Position numbers and translations under genes: made by a program. Under the pieces are notes generated by a model. That model ran no database searches. It was given only the letters and a program-made list of their open reading frames with translations, and was not told the DNA's origin. From assembly GCF_009707465.1 (NCBI RefSeq), contig NZ_CP046120.1:2571501-2635500 (forward strand): a stretch of 64,000 nucleotides of DNA. The letters are read 5' to 3'. Positions 44,870 to 54,100 of the stretch are shown one piece after another. Source of the stretch: Novosphingobium sp. Gsoil 351 (GTDB lineage Bacteria > Pseudomonadota > Alphaproteobacteria > Sphingomonadales > Sphingomonadaceae). Positions within the stretch are counted from its first letter, which is position 1. The number at the start of each line of letters is the position of its first letter.

Positions 44870-46614
44870 TCGGGTTCCTCGAAGAGGTGGCCAAGCTCCT
44901 TCTTGAGGATCTTGCCGTTGGCGTTGCGGGGCAGGGTTTCGGCCAGGAAGACGATCCGCGTCGGCACCTTGAACGCCGCCAGCCGCGCGCGGACCCAGGC
45001 TTGCAGTTCGGCCTCGCTCGCTCTCGCGCCAGGGGCGAGGTGGACCACCGCGGCGGGTTCCTCGCCAAAGGTGCGGTGGGGAATGCCGATCACCGCTGCA
45101 TCGGTGACCGCGGGGTGGTCGTAAAGCGCGTTTTCGACCTCGGACGAATAGATGTTCTCGCCGCCGCGGATGACCATGTCCTTCGCGCGATCGACGATAT
45201 AGCAGAACCGCTCGTCGTCGAGCCGGGCGAGGTCGCCGGTGCGGACCCAGCCGTCGACGAATGTCGCCGCGCTGGCCTCGGGCTTGTTCCAGTAGCCGCG
45301 AACGACCATCGGCCCGCGCGCCCACAATTCACCGACTTCGCCGGAGGGCAGTTCGCGTTTGCCATCGGGGTCCATGATCTTGAGATCGGCGACCGGGACC
45401 GCCGGGCCGCAGCTTTCGGGCTTCGCAAGATAGTCCTCGGCGGCGATTCCGGTGACGGTCGCGGTGGTCTCGGTCATGCCCCAGCCGTTACCCGGCAACG
45501 CGCCGAATTCTTCCCTGATCCTCCTGACCAGCTCGGGCGCGGAGGGCGCGCCGCCATAGCCGATCGATTCGAGGCTCGAGAGATCGTACTTCGCGCGGTC
45601 GGGATGCTCGATGAGCTGCCAGGCGATTGTCGGCACCCCGCCGGTGATGTTGACCCGCTCGCGTTCGATGATCCCCAGCGCCTGCCCCGCGTCCCACCGG
45701 TGCATGAAGACCATAGTGTGCCCCGCCGCGACCGCGCCCATCATCATCGCCGAACAGGCGGTGCAGTGAAACAGCGGGACGACCACGAGAAGGACTTTCG
45801 GCTTCGCCTCTGGCGGCACCTCGCCTCGGCGCAAGTAGACCCGCGCCGCGTTGTACCCGCCCGACAAGATGTTGGTGACGAGGTTGCGGTGCGAAACCAC
45901 CGCGCCCTTCGGGTTGCCGGTGGTGCCGCTGGTATAGAAGATCGCGGCATCGTCGTCGGGCTCGATTGCTGCTTCGGGCAGCTCGCGTTCGGCGAGCATG
46001 GAATAGGTACCGGGCGTGCCGATGGCGTCTTCGAGCCGGGCGTTGCCGGGCGGGAGGTCGTCGTTCCAACGGCTGACGAGCACATGCTTTAGCGCGGAAA
46101 GGTCGCCGCGATGCGGGGCGATCCGCTGGAGCCGCTCGGCGTCGCAGATCAGGAGCTTCACCCCCGGATCGGACAGGCCGTACGCCAGCTCGGCCCCGGT
46201 CCACCACGCGTTGAGCGGCACGCAGATCGCGCCGATCGCGGTGATCGCGAAGAACGCCACCGGCCATTCGGGGAAGTTGCGCATCGCCAGCGCGACCCGG
46301 TCGCCCTTGCCCACGCCAAGATCGCGCAGATGGTGCGCAAGCGCCGCCACTGCGCGATACCAACCGGCGAAACTGACCCGCTCGTCCTCGTATACGAGAA
46401 AGGTCTTGTCGCCATGCGCGGACCCGGCGCGGGCGAGGGCCGCCAGGCTGGGCAGCGCGCTCTTCCACACCCGCGTCGGCACGCCGCGGATCGTCGCAGT
46501 CGTGATCGCAAACGGCGCGTCCTCGGCGCAAAGTAGCGCTTCGGCCGCGGCCATCGACATCGCGGGCCATCCCGGGTCGGCCGGCGATGGGGTCGATTGT
46601 ATGGCTTGGGTCAA
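44866..46614 (-). CDS. Acyl-CoA synthetase (AMP-forming)
   Basis: About 582 residues. Adenylation motifs: IFYTSGTTGNPKGAVVSHRN (A3/P-loop), GWGMTETTATVTG (A5), VRTGDLARLDDERFCYIVDR (A7), and the C-terminal LPRNANGKILKKELG with the catalytic Lys. It activates a carboxylic acid to its CoA thioester. The likely start is TTG 46614, which has GGGAGAGG upstream and gives MTQAIQS; no ATG lies closer to the conserved N-terminus except MSMAAAEA 19 codons later. It heads the coupled set with SDR, serine hydrolase and hydroxyacyl-CoA dehydrogenase. Confidence 0.92.
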   Translation of the reverse strand: MTQAIQSTPSPADPGWPAMSMAAAEALLCAEDAPFAITTATIRGVPTRVWKSALPSLAALARAGSAHGDKTFLVYEDERVSFAGWYRAVAALAHHLRDLGVGKGDRVALAMRNFPEWPVAFFAITAIGAICVPLNAWWTGAELAYGLSDPGVKLLICDAERLQRIAPHRGDLSALKHVLVSRWNDDLPPGNARLEDAIGTPGTYSMLAERELPEAAIEPDDDAAIFYTSGTTGNPKGAVVSHRNLVTNILSGGYNAARVYLRRGEVPPEAKPKVLLVVVPLFHCTACSAMMMGAVAAGHTMVFMHRWDAGQALGIIERERVNITGGVPTIAWQLIEHPDRAKYDLSSLESIGYGGAPSAPELVRRIREEFGALPGNGWGMTETTATVTGIAAEDYLAKPESCGPAVPVADLKIMDPDGKRELPSGEVGELWARGPMVVRGYWNKPEASAATFVDGWVRTGDLARLDDERFCYIVDRAKDMVIRGGENIYSSEVENALYDHPAVTDAAVIGIPHRTFGEEPAAVVHLAPGARASEAELQAWVRARLAAFKVPTRIVFLAETLPRNANGKILKKELGHLFEEPE

Positions 46615-46733
46615 GTGCGCGCCTCTCCCGGGGCATTGTCGTTGTCTTGACGGGATAGACCACCCCCGCACCCGCCCGTCAACGCGCGCAAGAGTCGCTG
46701 GCCTTATGCTGCAAAGCAGCATAAATCGCGGCG

Positions 46734-47315
46734 ATGCGCATCGCGATCATCGACACCAGCACCTCGCGCGCGGCGATCATTTCGGATGGCCTGCGCGAGG
46801 CCGGGCTCGACGATCTGGTGGTGATCGACCCGTCGCGGCCGATCCTGGCGCAACTCGGCGAAGCACGGCCCGAGGTGGTGCTGGTCAATCTGGAAAACCC
46901 CAGCCGCGACGTGCTCGAAGATTATTTCGCGATGAGCCGCGCGCTGGCGCGGCCGATCGCAATGTTCGTCGACCAGAGCGATACCGAGGCGACGGCGGCG
47001 GCGGTCGATGCCGGGGTTTCGGCCTATATCGTCGATGGCCTGACCAAGAACCGGATCAAGCCGGTGCTCGATCTGGCGGTGCGCCGGTTTCAGGCGTTCG
47101 CCCGGTTGCAGGACGAACTCAACGAGGCCCGCAGCGCGCTCGCCGACCGCGCCGCGATCGACCAGGCCAAGGTGATCCTGATCAAGCGCCGCAAGCTCGA
47201 CGAACCGGGCGCCTACAAGCTGCTGCGCGACCATGCGATGCGCACCAACCGCCGGATCGCCGAAGTGGCTGAGGCGATCATCACCAGCGAGGCCCTGATG
47301 GGTGATTTGCCATGA
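46734..47315 (+). CDS. nasT: ANTAR-domain antiterminator of nitrate assimilation (NasT)
   Basis: One hundred and ninety-three residues. The receiver-like N-terminus (MRIAIIDTSTSRAAI) has Asn52 in VVLVNLENPSRDVL where receivers usually carry the phosphorylated Asp. IAMFVDQSDTEATAAAVDAG and VSAYIVDGLTKNRIKPVLDL are typical of NasT. The C-terminal ANTAR domain (AIDQAKVILIKRRKLDEPGA, LLRDHAMRTNRRIAEVAEAI) binds hairpins in leader RNA. In known systems NasT is held by NasS until nitrate or nitrite is present. Its stop overlaps the nasS ATG (ATGA), and a leader terminator stands before narK. Confidence 0.93.
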   Translation: MRIAIIDTSTSRAAIISDGLREAGLDDLVVIDPSRPILAQLGEARPEVVLVNLENPSRDVLEDYFAMSRALARPIAMFVDQSDTEATAAAVDAGVSAYIVDGLTKNRIKPVLDLAVRRFQAFARLQDELNEARSALADRAAIDQAKVILIKRRKLDEPGAYKLLRDHAMRTNRRIAEVAEAIITSEALMGDLP

Positions 47316-48515
47316 GCCTGTTTCGGATAGGTTTCCTGCCGCTGGTCGATGCCGCGCTGCCGATCCTGGCGCACGAGCAGGGCTTCGCCGCCGCGCAGGG
47401 GATCGCGATCGAGCCGGTACGCGACATGACCTGGGCCACGGTGCTCGATCGCCTGCTCTACGGCCACACCGACGCCGCGCACCTGATCGCGCCGCTGGCG
47501 ATCGCCACCACGCTGGGCCGCGGGCGCCCGGCGACGCCGCTCAGCGTACCGTTCGTGCTGGGGCTCAACGGCAACGCGGTGACCTTCTCCACCGCGCTGG
47601 CTGACGCGACCGGGCTTGATGGCGGGATGGCCGATCCGGTGCGGCTGGGCACGATCTTGCGCGAGGTCGCGCTCGCCCGCGCCGCGGCGGGACGACGGCT
47701 GCGCTTCGGGGTAGTCCACCGCTATTCGAGCCACAACTACATGCTGCGCTATTGGCTGGCGGTGGTCGGCATCCAGCCCGATGCCGACGTGGAACTGGTG
47801 GTCACCAGTCCGCCGTTCGCCGCGGATGCGTTGGCCGCGGGCGATGTCGACGGGATCTGCGTGGGCGAGCCGTGGAATTCGATCGCGGTCGATCGCGGGG
47901 TCGGGCGGATCGCGCTGGTCACCGCGCAAATCTGGCGGCGCGGCGTGGAAAAAGTGCTCGCGGTGCGCAAGGCTACGCTCGACGAGCGTCGCGACGAGGT
48001 CGCCGCGCTGATCCGCGCGCTGCACGCTGCGGCCGAGCACTTCGTAGATCCCGCGGCGGCGCAGGATAACGCGTCGATCCTCGCCCGGCCCGAATACTGC
48101 GACGCCCCAGTAGAGACAATCATGCGCGCGATCACCGACCGCATCCGCCCGAGCCGCGACGCCGCGCCGATCCACTATCCCGATTTCATGTTCCAGTATC
48201 GCGAGGCGGCCAACTTCCCGTGGCGCAGCCAGGCTGCTTGGCTCTATTCGCAGATGACCCGCTGGGATCGTACGCCGTTTTCCGCGGCCGAGGCCGAAGC
48301 GGCGCAGGCCGTGTTCCGACCAGATGTGTACCGCGAGGCGCTTGCCGGGTCCGCCGCGACGCTGCCGTCCTCGAGTTCCAAGCTCGAAGGCGCGGTGACA
48401 GGGGCGCTGGGGGGTGGGGGCGGCGCAGGGCCGACTGATCTTGGGCAGCGACACCTTTTTCGACCGCCGCGCGTTCGATCCCGACGACATTCCAGGCTAT
48501 CTTGCGGGCCTTTGA
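47312..48515 (+). CDS. nasS: Nitrate sensor NasS (NrtA-like, cytosolic), one-base frameshift near the 3' end
   Basis: Substrate-binding-protein fold without a signal peptide: LFRIGFLPLVDAALPILAHE, YGHTDAAHLIAPLAIATTLG, VHRYSSHNYMLRYWLAVVGI, and AGDVDGICVGEPWNSIAVDR. This matches cytosolic NrtA/CmpA-type sensors that bind nitrate and release NasT. After KLEGAVTGALG the frame breaks in a run of six G (48399-48404). Removing one G gives AAQGRLILGSDTFFDRRAFD then PDDIPGYLAGL and stop at 48513-48515, the usual family ending. Read literally it runs to 48610 with nonsense. It overlaps nasT. Confidence 0.9.
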
Positions 48516-48649
48516 GACAGCGATTGGGAATTCCGCCAATCCTTTCCCCCTTGATGGGCGAGGCGATCCTCGTCGCAAGGCTCGGAAGTTTGCTGCACGT
48601 GCGAAATTGATGTTGCGCTAGCGAAGCGAATCGGGCAGCTTGATGAAGT

Positions 48650-48732
48650 CCGGCGACGATGCCGGGCACGAAATAGACGTTTCGATCTCCAGCGCCGGGG
48701 ATCGCGGCGGATACGACCGGCAAACTGGCCGG
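48650..48732 (+). promoter_or_regulatory. Leader RNA with two hexaloop hairpins, candidate NasT (ANTAR) target
   Basis: Two hairpins share the same five-base stem and a six-base loop: CCGGC-GACGAT-GCCGG (48650-48665) and CCGGC-AAACTG-GCCGG (48717-48732). A third, CGAAA-TAGACG-TTTCG, lies between them at 48669-48684. ANTAR proteins bind paired hexaloop hairpins. The loops here do not both show the published A1/G4 pattern, so the match is partial. The terminator follows 16 bases later. The gap from the nasS stop to narK (308 bases) holds only this leader. Confidence 0.5.
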
Positions 48733-48748
48733 GCGTCAACAGGCAACG

Positions 48749-48799
48749 AAGCCGTCAGGAGGCCGCCCGGAAGGGCCGCTTTCTGGCGGCTTTTTCTTT
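48749..48799 (+). terminator. Intrinsic terminator directly before narK (probable attenuation site)
   Basis: AAGCCGTCAG (48749-48758) pairs fully with CTGGCGGCTT (48783-48792, one G-U pair). The closed region holds an inner GCCC-GGAA-GGGC hairpin. The run TTTTTCTTT follows. It ends 24 bases before the narK ATG, so it would block the whole nitrate operon unless prevented. Confidence 0.8.
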
Positions 48800-48823
48800 G
48801 TCCATCGCACGTGGAGACGAAAG

Positions 48824-50062
48824 ATGGCGACTGCATTCTGGGACAAAACCAACCCCGCCCCCAAGACCAGCTTCTGGGCGAGCGGGCACACGCCGACACT
48901 GATCGCGGCGTTCCTCTATTTCGATCTGGCGTTCATGGTCTGGGTCCTGCTCGGCCCGCTCGCGCCAGATATTGCCAAGGCGCTGGCGCTGACACCGGCG
49001 CAAAAGGGCCTGATGGTCGCGGTGCCGACTCTGGCCGGCGCGGTACTGCGGGTCGTCAACGGACTGCTGGTCGACCGGATCGGACCCAAGCGGTCGGGCG
49101 CGATCAGCCAGATCATCGTGATCGCCGGACTGATGTCCGCCTACTTGTTGGGAGTGAGCACCTTCGCCGGGACGCTCGCGCTTGGCGTGATCCTCGGGTT
49201 TGCGGGGGCAAGTTTCGCCATCGCGCTGCCGCTCGCCAGCCGCTGGTACCCCGCGGAACATCAGGGCAAGGCAATGGGCCTGGCCGGCATGGGCAATTCC
49301 GGAACCGTACTCGCGGCCCTGTTCGCGCCGGGCTTGGCCAAACTGTTCGGGTGGAACGCGGTGCTAGGTCTTGCCTGCGTCCCGCTGTCGATCGTCCTGG
49401 TGGTCTATCTGCTTATGGCCAAGGATGCGCCCCACGCGCCCGCGCCCAAGAGCTTCGCCCAGTATCTCGAACCGCTCAGGCAGGCCGACGCGTGGTGGCT
49501 GATGGGCTTCTATTCGGTGACGTTCGGGGGATTCGTCGGGCTCGCCGCCAGCCTGCCGATCTACTTCACCGACCGCTTCGGGCTGACCCCGGTTCAAGCC
49601 GGCTACTGCACCGCGGCCTGCGTGTTCGCCGGATCGCTGGTCCGCCCGATGGGTGGCGCGCTCGCTGACGCGATCGGTGGGGTCAAGACGCTGACCGGCG
49701 TGTTCATCGTCGCCGCGCTGGCGCTCGCTGGGGTCAGCATGGCCGGCACCGTCACCGCCGCGCTGGGGTTGTTCGTGATCGCGATGCTGGCATTCGGCAG
49801 CGGCAACGGCGCGGTGTTCCAGCTCGTGCCGCAACGCTTCGCCGCAGAAATCGGGGTGATGACCGGGCTGGTCGGGATGGCCGGAGGGATTGGCGGGTTC
49901 TACCTCGCCTCCTCGCTCGGCCTGGCCAAGCAGTACACGGGCAGCTTTTCCTCGGGCTTCCTGATCTTCGCAGCGCTCGCGTTGGTCGCGCTGGCCGGGC
50001 TGACGCTGGTCAAAGGCAAGTGGCGCTCGGCCTGGGCCGCCGCCGCGATGGTGCGGATCTAG
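48824..50062 (+). CDS. narK: Nitrate/nitrite transporter of the NNP (MFS) family
   Basis: Four hundred and twelve residues with about 12 membrane helices. The first motif is LIAAFLYFDLAFMVWVLLGP with the nitrate-binding Arg region VPTLAGAVLRVVNGLLVDRI following. Nitrate-signature blocks are GFAGASFAIALPLASRWYP and GMAGMGNSGTVLAALFAPGL, and later AFGSGNGAVFQLVPQRFAAE then GVMTGLVGMAGGIGGFYL. It imports nitrate across the inner membrane. GGAGACGAAAG precedes the ATG. First gene of the operon controlled by the leader terminator. Confidence 0.95.
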   Translation: MATAFWDKTNPAPKTSFWASGHTPTLIAAFLYFDLAFMVWVLLGPLAPDIAKALALTPAQKGLMVAVPTLAGAVLRVVNGLLVDRIGPKRSGAISQIIVIAGLMSAYLLGVSTFAGTLALGVILGFAGASFAIALPLASRWYPAEHQGKAMGLAGMGNSGTVLAALFAPGLAKLFGWNAVLGLACVPLSIVLVVYLLMAKDAPHAPAPKSFAQYLEPLRQADAWWLMGFYSVTFGGFVGLAASLPIYFTDRFGLTPVQAGYCTAACVFAGSLVRPMGGALADAIGGVKTLTGVFIVAALALAGVSMAGTVTAALGLFVIAMLAFGSGNGAVFQLVPQRFAAEIGVMTGLVGMAGGIGGFYLASSLGLAKQYTGSFSSGFLIFAALALVALAGLTLVKGKWRSAWAAAAMVRI

Positions 50063-50067
50063 GTCCG

Positions 50068-51282
50068 ATGCGGCTGACGCTGATCGCAATCGCCGGGCTC
50101 GCAGCGGGAACCCCCGCTGCGGCCCAGACGGTCACCCTCAAACCCCTGATCGATGCGCGCCTGCGCTATGAGCATGTCGATCAGGACGGCATCACCAAAC
50201 GGGCCGACGCCGCCACCGCCCGGGTCCGCGCCGGGGTCGAGGCCAAGTCGGGCGCGTTTTCTGTGCTGGTCGAAGGCCAGGGCACGCTGGCCATCGGCGA
50301 GGACTACTTCGACGGCCTGCATCTGCCTGCGATCCGGCCCTTGGTCGCCGATCCGGAGAACATCGCGCTGTACCGCGCACAGGTGCAGTACAAGAGCAAG
50401 CCGTTGACGTTGACCGCCGGGCGCCAGCGGATCGCGCTTGACGACGAACGCTTCGTCGGCGCGGTGGGCTTCCGCCAGAACGGCCAGACGTTCGACGCGA
50501 TCCGCGCCGAGGTCACCGCGATCCCCAAGCTCAAGCTCGATGCGACCTATGCCTGGAGCCAGCGTACGCTGTGGGGCGTCGATGGCACCGGCGCCCGCCA
50601 GCAGGCCGTTTCGGGCGACTTCGTGTTCGGCAACGTCGGATATGCCAGCCCGATCGGCACCGTATCCGCGTTCGCCTATTTGGTCGATGAGGACGAGGCC
50701 GCAGTGAACGGCTTCCGGATGTCGAGCCAGACTTACGGGGCGCGGCTGGCCGGAACCAAGCCGGCCGGCGAGGCCAAGCTGGCCTACCAGCTAAGCTATG
50801 CGCATCAGATCGATTATCACCACAATCCGAACAGTTACGGCGCGGATTATTACCTCGCCGACGCTGCGATCGAAGCCAAGGGCTTCAAACTGGGCGGCGG
50901 CTATGAAGTGCTGGGCGCAGGCGCTGGTTCGATCGCGGGCGCGGCGCTGACGTCCTTCCAGACCCCGCTGGCGACCGGGTTCAAGTTCCAGGGCTGGGCC
51001 GACAAGTTCCTGACCACCCCGCCCGACGGGGTCCGTGATCTCTACGGCAGCGTAGGGTACGGGGTGAAGAAGCTTGGCCCCCTGGCGGCGGTCACGCTTC
51101 AGGCCGCCTACCACCGCTTTGAAAGCGACCGCCTGGTTCGCCATTACGGTAACGAACTCGATCTGCTGGCGAGTGCCAAGCTGCGCAAGACCACGCTTTC
51201 CGTTCGCTATGCAGACTACAACGCCGACAGGTTTGCCACCGACACCTCCAAATTCTGGCTGCAAGCGGACTGGACCATATGA
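50068..51282 (+). CDS. Outer-membrane porin of the alginate-export-like family
   Basis: Four hundred and four residues. Signal peptide MRLTLIAIAGLAAGTPAAA, then a beta barrel: LIDARLRYEHVDQDGITKRA (the family's first strands), LTLTAGRQRIALDDERFVGA, TFDAIRAEVTAIPKLKLDAT and an ending FWLQADWTI. The family was named for alginate export, but members in nitrate operons probably let nitrate through the outer membrane. It lies five bases after narK, and its stop overlaps the nirB start (ATGA). Confidence 0.87.
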   Translation: MRLTLIAIAGLAAGTPAAAQTVTLKPLIDARLRYEHVDQDGITKRADAATARVRAGVEAKSGAFSVLVEGQGTLAIGEDYFDGLHLPAIRPLVADPENIALYRAQVQYKSKPLTLTAGRQRIALDDERFVGAVGFRQNGQTFDAIRAEVTAIPKLKLDATYAWSQRTLWGVDGTGARQQAVSGDFVFGNVGYASPIGTVSAFAYLVDEDEAAVNGFRMSSQTYGARLAGTKPAGEAKLAYQLSYAHQIDYHHNPNSYGADYYLADAAIEAKGFKLGGGYEVLGAGAGSIAGAALTSFQTPLATGFKFQGWADKFLTTPPDGVRDLYGSVGYGVKKLGPLAAVTLQAAYHRFESDRLVRHYGNELDLLASAKLRKTTLSVRYADYNADRFATDTSKFWLQADWTI

Positions 51283-53762
51283 TGGAATTGCAACCGCTTC
51301 CGGTCCGCGAGGACGATACGCGCGAACATCTCGTCGTCATCGGCAACGGCATGGCGGGGTGCCGCGCGGTCGAGGAGCTGCTGGCGCGCGATGCGGCGCG
51401 CTACCGGGTGACGATCTTCGGCGCCGAGCCGCGGGTCAACTACAATCGGATCATGCTCTCGCCGGTGCTGGCGGGCGAGAAGAGCTTCGCCGAGATCGTG
51501 ATCAACGGCCAGGAATGGTACGATGAACACGGCATCGCACTGATCGCTGGCGATCCGGTGGCGTCGGTCGACCGCGTGGCCAGGACCGTCACCACCCGCA
51601 GCGGGCTGACCACCGGCTATGACCGGCTGCTGATCGCGACCGGCTCCGACCCGTTCATCATCCCGGTGCCGGGCAAGGACCTGCCCGGCGTGATCGGCTT
51701 TCGCGACATGGCCGATGTCGAGACGATGCTCGAGGCGGCGGATCGCGGCGGTTGCGCGGTGGTGATCGGCGGGGGCTTGCTGGGCTTGGAAGCCGCACAC
51801 GGCCTCTCGCTGCGTGGGATGACGGTCACCGTGGTCCACCTGATGCCGACGCTGATGGAGCGCCAGCTCGACGAGGCGGCGGGGTGGCTACTTAAGCAGG
51901 CGCTCGAGGCGCGAGGGCAGACGATCCTGACCGGTGCGGACACCGCCGAGATCGTCGGCTCGGACCGTGTCGAAGGAGTTCGCCTCAAGGACGGCACCAC
52001 GATCCCCGCCGATCTGGTGGTGATGGCGGTGGGCATCCGCCCGTCGGTGGCGCTCGCCCGCGATGCCGGGCTGGCGATCGGCCGCGGCATCCATGTCGAC
52101 GACCACATGGTCACGTCCGACCCAGCGATCCTCGCGGTCGGCGAATGCGTCGAGCATGACGGGCAGGTCTATGGCCTGGTCGCGCCGCTGTGGGAGATGT
52201 GCCGGGCGCTGGCCGACGGGCTGGTCGAGAAGCCCACCGGCTACACCGGCTCGGTGACCTCGACCAAGCTCAAGGTCTCGGGCATCGACGTGTTTTCCGC
52301 CGGGGACTTTTCGGGCGGCGACGGGGCCGAAGACATCGTGCTCCGTGACGCCTCACGGGGTATCTACAAGCGTGTGGTGGTGCGCCACGACAAGATCGTC
52401 GGCGCGGTGCTCTATGGCGATACCGCCGACGGCGGCTGGTATTTCGACCTGCTCAAGCGCGGCGAGGATATATCCGGGCTGCGCGATGTCCTGATCTTCG
52501 GCCAGTCGTTCGCCTCCGGAGGAGGCGTCGCGGACCCTAAGGCGGCCGTTGCGGCACTCTCGGATTCGGCCGAGATCTGCGGCTGCAACGGCGTTTCCAA
52601 GGGCCGGGTCGTCTCGTGCATCGCCAAAGGCGCGCACAGCCTCGATGCGGTGCGCGGCACATGCAAAGCCTCGGCAAGCTGCGGTTCTTGCACCGGACTG
52701 GTCGAAAGTCTGCTCGCGCTGACCTTGGGCGACGAGGTCCAGGCGGGGGCGAAGACGCTGTGCAAATGCACCACCTTCGGCCACGACGATGTCCGCCGTG
52801 AGATCGTTTCGCAGGCCATGCGCTCAATCCCCGAGGTCATGCAGAAACTCCACTGGAGCACGCCCGACGGGTGCTCGTCGTGCCGCCCCGCGCTCAACTA
52901 CTACCTGCTTTGCGCGCTGCCGGGCGCGTACGTCGACGACCAGCAGAGCCGGTTCGTCAACGAACGGATGCACGCCAACATCCAGAAGGACGGCACTTAC
53001 TCCGTGGTCCCGCGGATGTGGGGCGGGCTGACCAACCCGCGTGAGCTGCGGGCGATCGCCGACGTGGTCGAAAAGTTCAATGCGCCGATGGTCAAGGTCA
53101 CCGGCGGCCAGCGGCTCGACATTTTCGGGATCAAGAAGGAAGACTTGCCCGCCGTCTGGGCCGATCTCAACGCCGCCGGAATGGTCTCGGGCCACGCCTA
53201 TGGCAAGGCGCTGCGCACGGTGAAGACTTGCGTGGGCAGCGAATGGTGCCGCTTCGGAACGCAGGATTCGACCGGGCTGGGGGTCAAGATCGAGCGGGCG
53301 ACCTGGGGGTCGTGGATGCCGCACAAGTTCAAGATCGCGGTCAGCGGCTGCCCGCGCAACTGCGCCGAAGCGACGATCAAGGACTTCGGCATCATCTGCG
53401 TGGACTCGGGTTACGAGCTTCATGTCGGCGGCAACGGCGGGATCAAAGTCCGCGTCACCGACCTTCTGTGCAAGGTCGCGACCGAAGCCGAGGCGATGCT
53501 CCACTGCGCCGCGTTCGTCCAGCTCTACCGCGAGGAAGCCTGGTATCTCGAACGCACCGCGCCGTGGATCGAGCGGGTCGGGCTGGCCTATGTCCAATCA
53601 CGCCTGCTCGACGATCCAGAAGAGCGCGCCGCGCTCGCCCGGCGCTTCGTCCACGCGCAATCGTTCGCGCAGGACGATCCGTGGGCCAAGCGCGCCGAAG
53701 GGGCGGAGCGCGAGCAGCACGCGCCGATGGCCAAGTTCACGCCCATGAGGGAACACGCATGA
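51279..53762 (+). CDS. nirB: Assimilatory nitrite reductase (NADH) large subunit
   Basis: Reduces nitrite to ammonium in the cytosol. Eight hundred and twenty-seven residues. N-terminal FAD/NADH domains: LVVIGNGMAGCRAVEELLAR and CAVVIGGGLLGLEAAHGLSL. A BFD-like [2Fe-2S] domain near 430-475 has EICGCNGVSKGRVVSC and CKASASCGSCTGL. The siroheme/[4Fe-4S] reductase part has KTCVGSEWCRFGTQDSTGLG near 650 and SGCPRNCAEATIKDFG near 690. Its ATG overlaps the porin stop and its stop overlaps nirD (ATGA). Confidence 0.96.
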   Translation: MMELQPLPVREDDTREHLVVIGNGMAGCRAVEELLARDAARYRVTIFGAEPRVNYNRIMLSPVLAGEKSFAEIVINGQEWYDEHGIALIAGDPVASVDRVARTVTTRSGLTTGYDRLLIATGSDPFIIPVPGKDLPGVIGFRDMADVETMLEAADRGGCAVVIGGGLLGLEAAHGLSLRGMTVTVVHLMPTLMERQLDEAAGWLLKQALEARGQTILTGADTAEIVGSDRVEGVRLKDGTTIPADLVVMAVGIRPSVALARDAGLAIGRGIHVDDHMVTSDPAILAVGECVEHDGQVYGLVAPLWEMCRALADGLVEKPTGYTGSVTSTKLKVSGIDVFSAGDFSGGDGAEDIVLRDASRGIYKRVVVRHDKIVGAVLYGDTADGGWYFDLLKRGEDISGLRDVLIFGQSFASGGGVADPKAAVAALSDSAEICGCNGVSKGRVVSCIAKGAHSLDAVRGTCKASASCGSCTGLVESLLALTLGDEVQAGAKTLCKCTTFGHDDVRREIVSQAMRSIPEVMQKLHWSTPDGCSSCRPALNYYLLCALPGAYVDDQQSRFVNERMHANIQKDGTYSVVPRMWGGLTNPRELRAIADVVEKFNAPMVKVTGGQRLDIFGIKKEDLPAVWADLNAAGMVSGHAYGKALRTVKTCVGSEWCRFGTQDSTGLGVKIERATWGSWMPHKFKIAVSGCPRNCAEATIKDFGIICVDSGYELHVGGNGGIKVRVTDLLCKVATEAEAMLHCAAFVQLYREEAWYLERTAPWIERVGLAYVQSRLLDDPEERAALARRFVHAQSFAQDDPWAKRAEGAEREQHAPMAKFTPMREHA

Positions 53763-54097
53763 TCGGCGAATGGCTCGACATCGGCTGGGTGAACGAAATC
53801 CCGGTACGCGGGAGCCGCGTGGTGAACGTGGCCGGCGGCGAAGACATCGCGGTGTTTCGCACCGGCGAGGGCAAGGTTTTCGCGCTACGCGATCGCTGCC
53901 CCCACAAGCACGGGCGATTGTCGCAGGGCATTGTTCACGGCGGTGCGGTGGCGTGTCCGCTGCACAACTGGAGGATTTCGCTGAGTTCGGGCGAAGCGCT
54001 GGGCGAGGACAGAGGGTGCACCCCCACCGTACCGGTGCGGATCGACGCCGGGCGAGTGCTGATCCAGCGCGCGGCGACGCTGGCGGCGGCGGCGTGA
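53759..54097 (+). CDS. nirD: Nitrite reductase (NADH) small subunit
   Basis: One hundred and twelve residues, Rieske-fold subunit of NirBD. The cluster-binding pattern is kept: LRDRCPHKHGRLSQGIVHGG and AVACPLHNWRISLSSGEALG (two C-x-H type pairs), so this copy may bind a [2Fe-2S] cluster, unlike some NirD proteins. GCTPTVPVRIDAGRVLIQ closes the domain. Its ATG overlaps the nirB stop. Confidence 0.94.
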   Translation: MIGEWLDIGWVNEIPVRGSRVVNVAGGEDIAVFRTGEGKVFALRDRCPHKHGRLSQGIVHGGAVACPLHNWRISLSSGEALGEDRGCTPTVPVRIDAGRVLIQRAATLAAAA

Positions 54098-54100
54098 ATC

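Noticed and set aside
48560..48620. Possible sigma-54 promoter (GGCTCGGAAGTTTGCT) before the narK leader
   Set aside because: The GG and GC elements are 11 bases apart instead of 10, and no NtrC-like site is seen nearby.
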